A DNA stretch of 64,000 nucleotides from CAVYOE01 sp963770155 (GTDB lineage Bacteria; Actinomycetota; Thermoleophilia; Solirubrobacterales; 70-9), in contig CAVYOE010000001.1 in the NCBI GenBank assembly GCA_963770155.1, positions 1,178,001 to 1,242,000 of the forward strand, written 5' to 3'. The notes below the pieces were generated by a model, which did no database searches, was not told the origin of the DNA, and saw only the letters and a list, made by a program, of their open reading frames with translations. Positions 34,156 through 41,514 of the stretch are shown one piece after another. The stretch's first letter is position 1. Every line of letters starts with the position of its first letter. The position numbers and the translations under genes are program-made.

Positions 34156-34185
34156 TGAACGGGCCCGCTCGCGCGGGCCCATTCA
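34156..34185 (-). terminator. hairpin terminator downstream of the DUF4126 gene
   Basis: An 8-bp GC stem (34161-34168 with 34173-34180), extended by four A/T-rich pairs, with loop TCGC. On the minus strand it is followed only by a short ATTTG, so termination may be partial. Confidence 0.55.
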
Positions 34186-34247
34186 TTCCTCCCTCGAACT
34201 ACAGAAGCTTCTCGGCGCGGGCGAGGCTACAGAGTTCCGGGTAGCTG

Positions 34248-34847
34248 TCAACCCCCGGCGGGCGGCGGCCCACGCCTTCGTTCCCGGCGCCGCTCCAAGG
34301 CCAACCTGATCCGCTTGCGCAGCCACAGGACCAGTGCGATCCCGAGACCGAGCAGAACGACAACGATCGCAAGCGCGATCAGCGGCTCCTGCACGGCGAA
34401 GGCGACTACCAGCGCAACGAGCCCGTCCTCGGTGAGGCTGACCAGGATGTTCGAGAAGGGCTCGGGCGAAGCATTTATTCCGAGCCGCAGCCCGGCCTTG
34501 AGCGCGTGGCTGGTCAAGGCGGTTGCGCCCGAGCCGGTGCCGACCAGGGCCTCCTCCACCCCGCTCACCTGGTCGGTGGCCGCGAACTCGATCCCGAGCG
34601 CGCCGCCGATCGCCGGCCGCACGGCGGTGTGGATCAGATCCCAGGTGTTGTCGAGATACGGAACCTTGTCGGTGACGAACTCGATCGCGTACATCACCCC
34701 GGCGCCGATCAGGATCGGGTCCTTGGTCAGCTCGTCGGGCACCTCGCCGATACCGGCCCGGCCGAGCAGTCCGAGCATGAGCACGGTGCCGTATGCGTTC
34801 AGCCCCGACGCATAGCCGACACTGATCGCTGTCGGGATCAGGTCCAT
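34248..34847 (-). CDS. DUF4126 membrane protein
   Basis: 199 residues with five or six hydrophobic segments. The family signature is GYASGLNAYGTVLMLGLLGR near the N-terminus and EFVTDKVPYLDNTWDLIHT; an Arg-rich cytoplasmic tail ends the chain. Function unknown. Its start overlaps the end of the upstream RHH-protein gene by 10 bp, so the two are co-translated. Confidence 0.85.
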   Translation of the reverse strand: MDLIPTAISVGYASGLNAYGTVLMLGLLGRAGIGEVPDELTKDPILIGAGVMYAIEFVTDKVPYLDNTWDLIHTAVRPAIGGALGIEFAATDQVSGVEEALVGTGSGATALTSHALKAGLRLGINASPEPFSNILVSLTEDGLVALVVAFAVQEPLIALAIVVVLLGLGIALVLWLRKRIRLALERRRERRRGPPPAGG

Positions 34848-35176
34848 CCGCGCACCATCCGAACCACGAAGATCCTCGCCATCGTTGCCGGAGCCACGCC
34901 ATAGTGGGTGGCAACCTTGCGAAGTCGGTCGTAATCCTCTGAAGGAAGGCGGGGGCCGACCTGGCGCAAGCCGACTCGGTCCGTTGTCCGGCTCCCGGTC
35001 GATCCCAGGGTCTCCAGTGGCAGGTTGTGGTTGAGGCGGGATATCGCCTCAGCGAAGTGGACATAGGCCTCGACCGACGAGAACTCTTCAGCCTCGGGCC
35101 AGGGGTCGATTCCTTGCCGGAACGACCGCGCCTTCTCGATCGCCTCGGGAGAGAGCTCGGGCAGAGACGCCTTCAC
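34838..35176 (-). CDS. ribbon-helix-helix-like DNA-binding protein (antitoxin-like)
   Basis: 112 residues from GTG 35176. The C-terminal 40 residues, RLPSEDYDRLRKVATHYGV followed by APATMARIFVVRMVRG, have the strand-helix-turn-helix spacing of RHH/CopG/antitoxin proteins. The N-terminal 60 residues are helical and acidic. The frame is open to ATG 35248, but that stretch is occupied by a 10-bp repeat array which also occurs outside genes at 60.1 kb, so I take it as regulatory. RHH dimers often bind tandem half-sites, so autoregulation through the array is plausible. Gene order RHH - DUF4126. Confidence 0.55.
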   Translation of the reverse strand: MKASLPELSPEAIEKARSFRQGIDPWPEAEEFSSVEAYVHFAEAISRLNHNLPLETLGSTGSRTTDRVGLRQVGPRLPSEDYDRLRKVATHYGVAPATMARIFVVRMVRGWT

Positions 35177-35185
35177 GAGCGCCTC

Positions 35186-35211
35186 GATATCGGTGGATAA
35201 CGGTGGATATC
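35186..35211. repeat. triple 10-bp GATAWC array, copy 1
   Basis: Three hexamers GATATC, GATAAC, GATATC begin at 35186, 35196 and 35206, exactly 10 bp (one helical turn) apart, with GGTG as both spacers. It lies 9 bp upstream of the RHH-protein start. The same arrangement recurs at 60127-60152. Confidence 0.75.
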
Positions 35212-35321
35212 GTCGGACACGGGTAGAGCATGTCCCGCAGCCACGCATAAGAAACGTGCGGACTGTGCCTATTCACAGGCCGACGCGTGGCAATTGGTTC
35301 CCCGGGCTGGCTGAGAGCGGG

Positions 35322-36485
35322 CTAGTTGAGCCGCTCGACGATCATCGCCTCGCCCTGGCCGCCGGCGACGCACATCGTCTCGATCCCGACCTGGTGATCG
35401 TCGGTCTCCATTACGTTCAGGAGGGTGCCCATGATCCGGGCGCCGGTCATCCCGAACGGATGCCCGAGCGCGATCGCCCCGCCGTGGGTGTTCATCTTCT
35501 CCAGCGGGATGCCGCACTCGTCCATGATCGGAATCACCTGGGCGGCGAACGCCTCGTTGAGCTCGACTACGTCGACGTCGTCGATCTTCATCCCGGCGCG
35601 GTCGAGCACCTTCTTGATCGCGCCGATCGGGGCAACTCCCATCAGCTCCGGCTCGTTGCCGTGGGTGGCCGCGGTGATGATCTTCGCCCGCGGCTCGAGG
35701 CCCAGCTCCTTTGCCTTCTCGTCGCTCATCACCAGCACAGCCGCGGCGCCGTCGTTCAGGGGGCAGGAGTTGCCGGCGGTGACGCCGCCGCCTCCCTCGA
35801 ACGCCTCGGGCAGCTCGGAGAGCTTCTCGAGCGTCGAGCTCGGACGGGGGCCGTCGTCCTTGGCGACCTCGTCGCCCTCCTGGTCCTTGACGGGAACGAT
35901 CTCGCGGTCGAAGAAGCCGTCCTCCTGGGACTTGACGGCGAGCTCCTGCGAGCGCTGCGCGTACTTGTCCATGTCGGCGCGGCTCACCTCGTACTTCTTG
36001 GCGACATTGACCGCGGTGATCCCCATGTCGATGTAGGCGTTCGGCTGACCGTTCTTGCCCTGGAGCTTCTCGTTCTGGTCGGCCGCGCCGGCGGGCTCGG
36101 TGCGCTCGTTGTAGCGGCTCACCCACTCGATACCCGCCGCGATGTAGGTGTCGCCCTGGCCGGCCCGGATTGCATTGGCGGCGTGCCGGATCGAATCGAG
36201 GCTCGAGGCGCAATAGCGAGACATGGTCACGCCGTTCACCTCCTTCGGCAGCCTCTCCGAGAGCAGCACCATGATCCGTGCGACGTTGAAGGCCTGCAGG
36301 CCCTGGGGCATGCCGCAGCCGCAGAAGAGGTCCTCGATCGAAGCGGGGTCGACCGCCTCGTTTCGCTCGAGCAGCTGGTCGACGACGTGGGCGCCCGTCT
36401 CGTCCGGCCGCAGCTGGGCGAGGGAGCCCTTGAAAGCGCGCCCGATCGGGGTACGGACGGTGTCGACGATCACTGCTTCTGGCAT
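35322..36485 (-). CDS. acetyl-CoA C-acyltransferase (thiolase)
   Basis: 387 residues from ATG 36485, preceded by AAGGAGG. It performs thiolytic cleavage or condensation of acyl-CoA. Nucleophile Cys in SRYCASSLDSIRHA, His in HGGAIALGHPFGMTGAR and the second Cys in ETMCVAGGQGEAM are all present, so it should be active. Subtype (degradative FadA-like versus biosynthetic) is not clear; the long form and NEAFAAQVIPIMDEC fit actinobacterial FadA/FadI. A 57-nt leader with Shine-Dalgarno distinguishes it from the many leaderless genes here. Confidence 0.92.
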   Translation of the reverse strand: MPEAVIVDTVRTPIGRAFKGSLAQLRPDETGAHVVDQLLERNEAVDPASIEDLFCGCGMPQGLQAFNVARIMVLLSERLPKEVNGVTMSRYCASSLDSIRHAANAIRAGQGDTYIAAGIEWVSRYNERTEPAGAADQNEKLQGKNGQPNAYIDMGITAVNVAKKYEVSRADMDKYAQRSQELAVKSQEDGFFDREIVPVKDQEGDEVAKDDGPRPSSTLEKLSELPEAFEGGGGVTAGNSCPLNDGAAAVLVMSDEKAKELGLEPRAKIITAATHGNEPELMGVAPIGAIKKVLDRAGMKIDDVDVVELNEAFAAQVIPIMDECGIPLEKMNTHGGAIALGHPFGMTGARIMGTLLNVMETDDHQVGIETMCVAGGQGEAMIVERLN

Positions 36486-36564
36486 CTGGGAGGCCTCCTT
36501 GGCGGCGCCGGTGGCAGTCCGGGCGTCGGGGTCGCGGGGGCAGGACGCTAGCATTGCCGCCCCG

Positions 36565-37239
36565 ATGGCGGACGAGAACCCGACCGAGAAGCGCTCACTC
36601 AGCGACCGGCTGCGCTCGCTGGCCGGCGGCGGCCGTCCCGAGGTTGGTGAAAGCCCCGAGAGCGGCAAGCCCGGCTCGAAGCCCGACGAGACCGAAACGC
36701 GCGAACTCGGCTCCGACAAGGAGAAGACCGCGGAGCAGCCGACCGGTGCCGAGGTCGCCTCCAAGTCGCTGGGCGAGAAGACGCTCGGGCGCCTGACGGG
36801 ATCCGCGGGCACTGGAAAGCCGCCCGAGCCCGACCTGCCGGCCCGGATCGACGGTCTACGCGGCTGGCTCGACCAGATCGAGCGCCGCCAGCAGCGGATG
36901 TCCTACTTTGGCGCCGCGGCGGCCGCGATCGCGCTGGTCGCCTCAGGCGCCGCGCTCTACCTCGGGATCAGCGCCAACCGCGATTCCGCCTCCAAGGACC
37001 AGCTGGAGGAAGCCAAGGCGGAGATCACCAAGCTGCGCACAGATCTCGAGGCCCAGCAGGCCTCGAACAAGAAAATCGAGACGCAGGGCCAGCAGCTGAC
37101 CCAGATCCAGCAGGACATTCAGCAGCTGCGCACCAAGCAGAACCAGCAGGCGACCGACATCGCCGCGCTCGAGAGCCAGCCGGCCGGCGGCGGGGGCGGG
37201 GGCGGCCTCGGTGGCGCCGGCGGCGCCGCCACTCCCTAG
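36565..37239 (+). CDS. single-pass membrane protein with coiled coil
   Basis: 224 residues from ATG 36565. A charged cytoplasmic N-terminal half (residues 1-110, Glu/Lys/Ser-rich), one membrane helix (about 116-138, FGAAAAAIALVASGAALYL), a predicted coiled coil of heptads (DQLEEAKAEITKLRTDLEA, QLTQIQQDIQQLRTKQ) and a Gly-rich tail. Resembles actinobacterial membrane-anchored coiled-coil proteins; function unknown. The stop shares CTAG with the convergent channel gene. Confidence 0.75.
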   Translation: MADENPTEKRSLSDRLRSLAGGGRPEVGESPESGKPGSKPDETETRELGSDKEKTAEQPTGAEVASKSLGEKTLGRLTGSAGTGKPPEPDLPARIDGLRGWLDQIERRQQRMSYFGAAAAAIALVASGAALYLGISANRDSASKDQLEEAKAEITKLRTDLEAQQASNKKIETQGQQLTQIQQDIQQLRTKQNQQATDIAALESQPAGGGGGGGLGGAGGAATP

Positions 37240-38141
37240 GCGCGGCCACGCCGGGCGCTAGCCCGTAGGCGCGGAGTCTTTCCCTTCTCCAGGTGGTCGC
37301 GGACGGCGAGCTCGGTCTCGAGATCCTCGAGCGCCTTGCGCAGCGCCATCAGCCGGGCCTCGACCTCGACGTCTTCGTCGACCTCCTCCCCGGCCTCCGA
37401 CGCCTCGCTCCGGGCCTGCTCGATCCGCTCCTCGCGGTCGGCCTCGCGGGCCTCCTCGACCGAGTTGATGATGATTGCGATCACGATGTTGATCACCAGG
37501 AAAGAGGCGAGCAGGACGAAGCTGACGAAGAAGATCCATGCCTGCGGCGCAACCTCCTGCGCCTGGTAGAGGACGTCGTTCCACCCCTCGAGCGTGAGGA
37601 CCGTGAACAGGGTCAACATCGCCTCGCCGATGTTGCCCCAGCGCGAGGGAAGCTCGTCACCGAAGAGGAGCCAGCCCACCATCCCGTAGACATAGATCAG
37701 GAGCAGGGCGAGCACGCCCATGCTGGCGATCGGCGGCAGGCTGCGGACCATTCCGCGGACGAGCACGCGCAGGTCGGGCAGCACGCTGACCAGTCGGACC
37801 ACACGCAGCAGGCGGACCAGGCGGAGCAGGGTCGCGTTCTCGCGCACACCCGGGATGAAGGCGGCCGCGACCGTGCTGAAGTCGAAGACATTCCAGCCGT
37901 CGCGGAAGAAATCCTGGGGCTTGGGCGCGTAGGCGGTGATCCGGATCGCCATCTCGAGCACGAAGATTCCGAGGAAAACCTCGTTCAGGAGGTTGAGCGT
38001 GGCGCCGGCCTCGCGCTCGATTCCGTCGTAGGTCTGCAGCCCGAGCACCACCGCGTTTGCAACAATCACCACAAAGATTCCTGCCTGGAACGGCTGTGAA
38101 TCGGCGATTTGGCGGCATCTGGCGGGTAGGCGTGGCTGCAT
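37236..38141 (-). CDS. single-domain voltage-gated cation channel (BacNav superfamily) with TLEGWND filter
   Basis: 301 residues, one six-helix subunit that should tetramerise. S4 carries Arg107, 110, 113 and 116 at three-residue steps (LLRLVRLLRVVRLV). The pore has filter T183-L-E-G-W-N-D189, then S6 FVLLASFLVINIVIAIIINS, and an acidic coiled coil (residues 230-285) like the C-terminal assembly domain of NaChBac. NaChBac/NavAb filters read TLESW; Gly at the fourth position and Asp at the seventh resemble the Ca2+-selective CavMr-type filter, so Ca2+ permeation is inferred. Confidence 0.9.
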   Translation of the reverse strand: MQPRLPARCRQIADSQPFQAGIFVVIVANAVVLGLQTYDGIEREAGATLNLLNEVFLGIFVLEMAIRITAYAPKPQDFFRDGWNVFDFSTVAAAFIPGVRENATLLRLVRLLRVVRLVSVLPDLRVLVRGMVRSLPPIASMGVLALLLIYVYGMVGWLLFGDELPSRWGNIGEAMLTLFTVLTLEGWNDVLYQAQEVAPQAWIFFVSFVLLASFLVINIVIAIIINSVEEAREADREERIEQARSEASEAGEEVDEDVEVEARLMALRKALEDLETELAVRDHLEKGKTPRLRASARRGRA

Positions 38142-38234
38142 CGGAGGGCCGGGATCCTTTCACGCACGCACAGGCGTCCGAAAGCTGGGTTACCGTGCTT
38201 GTGCCCAACCAGGCACGAAAGGAGGCCCTTCGCT

Positions 38235-38381
38235 ATGCCAGAGGGCTACTGCGTCAAGGAGCGCAAGAAGGTGGAGATCAAGGACCCGCAGCAGGTGACC
38301 ATGAAGAACGGTCGCCCTGCGATCCAGGGCACTTGCCCTGACTGCGGCACGAAGATCTTCAAGATCGGCAAGATGGAGTAA
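38235..38381 (+). CDS. DUF5679 small zinc-ribbon-like protein
   Basis: 48 residues: GYCVKERKKVEIKDPQQVT, MKNGRPAIQGTCPDCGTK, IFKIG. This matches the DUF5679 family, in which two Cys pairs form a mini zinc ribbon. Here only one Cys remains in the first knuckle (CVKE instead of C-x-x-C); the second CPDC is intact. Excellent Shine-Dalgarno AAAGGAGG. Followed by a strong GC hairpin. Function unknown. Confidence 0.85.
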   Translation: MPEGYCVKERKKVEIKDPQQVTMKNGRPAIQGTCPDCGTKIFKIGKME

Positions 38382-38388
38382 GCCTGCT

Positions 38389-38420
38389 CCGCCCGCCCTG
38401 GCGCACGCTGGGGCGGGCGG
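38389..38420 (+). terminator. GC hairpin after the DUF5679 gene
   Basis: Perfect 10-bp stem (38389-38398 with 38411-38420) with extendable inner pairs and a 12-nt loop. No U-run follows, only a T-containing stretch. On the opposite strand it also lies downstream of the 38472 gene stop, so it may serve both. Confidence 0.5.
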
Positions 38421-38471
38421 GCTCGCTTCACTTCTCAGGCGGGGCCGGGAGCCCAGGCAGGCAGCGGGGAC

Positions 38472-40139
38472 TCAGGGGGAGTCGACGAAGCGGGTGAGCC
38501 CGCCGAGCACGCCTACATAGAGGGCCCCGCTCGGGCCGATCGTCACCGGTGCGTAATGGTTGTTAAAGCCAAGCCCCACGCCTGAAAGGCGCCTGAACAC
38601 GGTGGCGCCGCTGCGGAAGTCGATCGCGGTCAAGTACCAGGCGTCGGCGTTGTCGTCGCGCGCCGGCTTGGTGTAGGCGTAGACGAGGCCGTTGGCGAGC
38701 GACAGCTTCGGCACCACCGAGGGGGAGCGCTCCTGGCTCTCCCAGGCGAGCCGGCAGTTGATGGAATCGCGTGCGTTGGTTTCGCGGCCGCTACGTGGCT
38801 TCTTGACATGGCCGCGCTTGCCGCGCTTGCCCTTGCGCCGCTTGCGCTTCTTCTTCTTTTTCTTCTTCTTCTTCTTCTTCTTCTTCTTCGCCTTGGTCTG
38901 GGCGACCAGCGGTGCGTCGGGCGTGCGCACCACGTTGATCCGGGCGAGGCCGGGCTCGGTCACACCTCCAAGCTGGGTAGCTGCGAGCCCCGAATAGCCG
39001 TAGTTATTCTCGACCACGATCGCGTCGTCGGTGGTGATCAGCGAGTTGTCGGTCGAGCCCGCCCCCTGCCTGAAGACCGGAACCGAGCACACCTGGCGCG
39101 GGCCCGAGGCTTCGCGCCCGCGGCGATAGACCACCACCTGCATCGGGTCGGCGTTGTCGGTGATCGCGACCAGGTCCGAGCCCATCAGGTCGGGCGTGGT
39201 CCCCGAGCCTGCGTCGCTCTGGCCGGGCTTGTGGATCCCCGAGTCGGCGTAGGCCTCGCGCCAGGTCACCTGCGGCGAGCCGTCGGGGGCGGCATCGAAG
39301 CGATAGAGCGCCGTGTCCGACACAAGAAATACACCGCCGGTCTCGTCGACCGAAAACGAATTCGAGATCCCCTCCCCCTGCAGCTGAACCGACTTGAGCG
39401 CACCGCTGTCGCGATCGAGCGTGCCGACCACGCCGCCGCGGCTGACGAACCAGATCCGGCCGCTCCAGTCGGGCAGGACCGAGACGATCCCCTGCCCGAA
39501 AGGCACGATCGAGCTGACGTCGTAGTCGCGGGCGACACGGAAGCTCGGCCCAAGCGGTCCCTCGACCACCTCGACATCGAGGATGTGCCGGGAGCTGGTT
39601 GGGACGATCGCGTGGTCGCGATGGTCGAGGTAGAAGTAGCCGCCGCCGGAGAAGTCCTGGAACGGGTTGCCGGTGCTGCCGCTCAGGATCCGCGGCGGCA
39701 GCGGCATCGCGGCGAGGACCGCCAGGCTCTCGGCATCCATCAGGGTGAGCACCGGGAAGTCGAGACCGACGCAGACGGAGACGATCCTCCCCTGGCTGTC
39801 GAAGGTGACCGAGGCGCACTCGCGGAAGAACAGGGTCGAGGAGGTCGCGGTGCCGCGGCCCAGCGGACCGGGCGCCGAGTTGGTGCCGCTCATGTACGCG
39901 TCGTCGTGGATGTTCGAGCGGCCGTTCGGGGCCATGAACGGGTGCCGGGGTACAGGCGTGCGCGGGACCGGGTTCGGAACAGCCTCGGCACCCTCGAAGG
40001 ACTGCGGTGGCGACAGGCTGGGGCCGAGGATCGGCAGCGGCGGCACCCCGGGGATCTGGGCGCCGGCACCGGCGGGCATCGCGATCGCGGCTGCGATCAA
40101 CGTCCCCACTGCGATCGAGGTCAGGCGCCTTCGACTCAT
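38472..40139 (-). CDS. secreted beta-propeller-like protein with internal poly-lysine tract
   Basis: 555 residues from ATG 40139 (MSRRRLTSIAVG). Signal peptide with cleavage near GAGAQIPG. The body reads like a quinoprotein-type propeller: FDSQGRIVSVCVGLDF, PDWSGRIWFVSRGGVVG, ETGGVFLVSDTALYRFDA and a last blade GPSGALYVGVLGGLTRF. Between blades (about residues 420-450) an uninterrupted run of roughly 15 Lys followed by Arg/Lys/Gly residues is inserted, encoded by a CTT/TTC microsatellite. No enzyme motif seen; an extracellular sensor or binding protein is possible. Confidence 0.75.
   Translation of the reverse strand: MSRRRLTSIAVGTLIAAAIAMPAGAGAQIPGVPPLPILGPSLSPPQSFEGAEAVPNPVPRTPVPRHPFMAPNGRSNIHDDAYMSGTNSAPGPLGRGTATSSTLFFRECASVTFDSQGRIVSVCVGLDFPVLTLMDAESLAVLAAMPLPPRILSGSTGNPFQDFSGGGYFYLDHRDHAIVPTSSRHILDVEVVEGPLGPSFRVARDYDVSSIVPFGQGIVSVLPDWSGRIWFVSRGGVVGTLDRDSGALKSVQLQGEGISNSFSVDETGGVFLVSDTALYRFDAAPDGSPQVTWREAYADSGIHKPGQSDAGSGTTPDLMGSDLVAITDNADPMQVVVYRRGREASGPRQVCSVPVFRQGAGSTDNSLITTDDAIVVENNYGYSGLAATQLGGVTEPGLARINVVRTPDAPLVAQTKAKKKKKKKKKKKKKKRKRRKGKRGKRGHVKKPRSGRETNARDSINCRLAWESQERSPSVVPKLSLANGLVYAYTKPARDDNADAWYLTAIDFRSGATVFRRLSGVGLGFNNHYAPVTIGPSGALYVGVLGGLTRFVDSP
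38847..38889. repeat. TTC/CTT microsatellite encoding poly-lysine
   Basis: About fourteen trinucleotide units (one TTT interruption), read on the minus strand as AAG/AAA codons. In-frame expansion or contraction would change the length of the Lys run without breaking the 38472 gene. Confidence 0.85.
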
Positions 40140-40167
40140 CTCGCACAAGCAGGGTAGCCTGCCTTCC

Positions 40168-40578
40168 GTGGACAGCGCGCAGAAGCCCCTCGAGCTGATC
40201 CTCGCCCGCAACCTGCTTACGGGCCTCTCAACCCCCGCCTTTCTCGCCGACGAGGACGGCTCGCTTGTCTTCTACAACGAGGCGGCGGGTGCGTTGCTCG
40301 GGCTCTCGTTCGAGGAGTCGGGCAAGATGGCTCCCGAACAGTGGAGCGAGATGGTCGGGCCGTTCGACGAGAACGGCATCCCGATCCCGGTAGAGGACCT
40401 CCCGGTGACCAAGGCACTGCGCGGCGGCCGTCCCTTCCACGCCCTGCACACGGTGCGCTCCACCGACGGCGCCCAGCACCAGGTCGAGGTGAGCGCGATC
40501 CCGATCATGACCGAAGAGGGCCGGCAGGGCGCCATGGTCATTTTCTGGCCGACTGATGGCAAAGTGGACGCGAGTTAG
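40168..40578 (+). CDS. PAS-domain protein
   Basis: 136 residues from GTG 40168. One PAS fold: LSTPAFLADEDGSLVFYNEA, AGALLGLSFEES, and the last strands HQVEVSAIPIMTEEGRQGAM-type. No output domain is attached, so it must act on a partner or sense a ligand alone. TAGCCT (40155-40160) ends 7 nt before the GTG: leaderless. It is followed by the MBL gene 35 bp downstream. Confidence 0.8.
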   Translation: MDSAQKPLELILARNLLTGLSTPAFLADEDGSLVFYNEAAGALLGLSFEESGKMAPEQWSEMVGPFDENGIPIPVEDLPVTKALRGGRPFHALHTVRSTDGAQHQVEVSAIPIMTEEGRQGAMVIFWPTDGKVDAS

Positions 40579-40613
40579 GGAGTAGGCTCGGAGATACGAG
40601 GTAGGAGAGAAGA

Positions 40614-41501
40614 ATGTCGATGAAACTCAAAGTCTGGGGTGCACGCGGTTCGGTCCCCGCACCGGGGCCGGAGATGAACCGCTATGGCGGCAACACCTCG
40701 TGTGTGCAGCTGACCCTCTCGGACGGCACTGAGCTGATCCTCGACGCGGGCACCGGCATTCGCAGCCTCGGGATCGCGCTCGTGAACCAGTTGCCGAAGG
40801 TGAACATCCTCCTCACCCACCTCCACCTCGACCACATCCAGGGGCTGATGTTCTTCCCGCCCTGCTTCCGGCAGGAGTGCGAGATCAACATCTGGGGCCC
40901 GGCCTCGCCGGAGGCGAGCCTCGAGGCCCGGATCGCGCGCTACATCTCGGAGCCGCTGTCCCCGGTCGAGGTCCGCGAGCTTCCCTGCGACGTCTCCTTC
41001 GTCGATACCCCGGCGAGCCAGTGGGAGATCGGCTCGGCCCAGATCACCGCCGAGGCGGTCACCCATCGCGGGCCGACCCTCGGGTTCCGGATCACCGACG
41101 GAGACACGACCCTTGCCTACATCCCCGACCATGAGCCGGCCCTTGGGGCGCCGCTGGAGCAGCTCGAGCCCGAGTGGATCTCCGGCTTCGATCTTGCCTG
41201 CAAGTCCGACCTCCTCATTCACGACTGCCAGTACACCGACGAGGAGTACCCCGCCCACGTCGGCTGGGGCCACTCGCGGGTCACCGACACGATCACCTTC
41301 GCCCACCGGGTCGAGGCCGAGCGGGTGCTGCTCTTCCATCACGACCCGCTCCACGCCGATGAAGCCCTCGATCAGCTGCACGCCTCGGCCAAGGAGAAAT
41401 GGGCCGAGCTCGGCGGCCGGCCCGAGCAGGTCGAGATGGCCGCCGAGATGGGGGAGCTCGAGGTCGGCGCGTCGCGCGGCGCCGCGGTTCCGGCCGGCTG
41501 A
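40614..41501 (+). CDS. MBL-fold metal-dependent hydrolase
   Basis: 295 residues. The metallo-beta-lactamase motif is THLHLDHIQG (about residues 68-77); further ligands lie in AVTHRGPTLGF, IHDCQYTDEEY and LFHHDPLH. Organisation with KVWGARGSVPAPGPEMNRYGG at the N-terminus is typical of the phosphodiesterase/PqqB-like group that follows PAS or response-regulator proteins in several bacteria. A probable cyclic-nucleotide or phosphodiester hydrolase; substrate unproven. Confidence 0.88.
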   Translation: MSMKLKVWGARGSVPAPGPEMNRYGGNTSCVQLTLSDGTELILDAGTGIRSLGIALVNQLPKVNILLTHLHLDHIQGLMFFPPCFRQECEINIWGPASPEASLEARIARYISEPLSPVEVRELPCDVSFVDTPASQWEIGSAQITAEAVTHRGPTLGFRITDGDTTLAYIPDHEPALGAPLEQLEPEWISGFDLACKSDLLIHDCQYTDEEYPAHVGWGHSRVTDTITFAHRVEAERVLLFHHDPLHADEALDQLHASAKEKWAELGGRPEQVEMAAEMGELEVGASRGAAVPAG

Positions 41502-41514
41502 GTTGGGGCACGCG

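Noticed and set aside
34838..35248. ATG 35248 as start of the RHH protein
   Set aside because: It would place the GATATC array, found intergenically elsewhere, inside the coding region; GTG 35176 avoids this. Not excluded.
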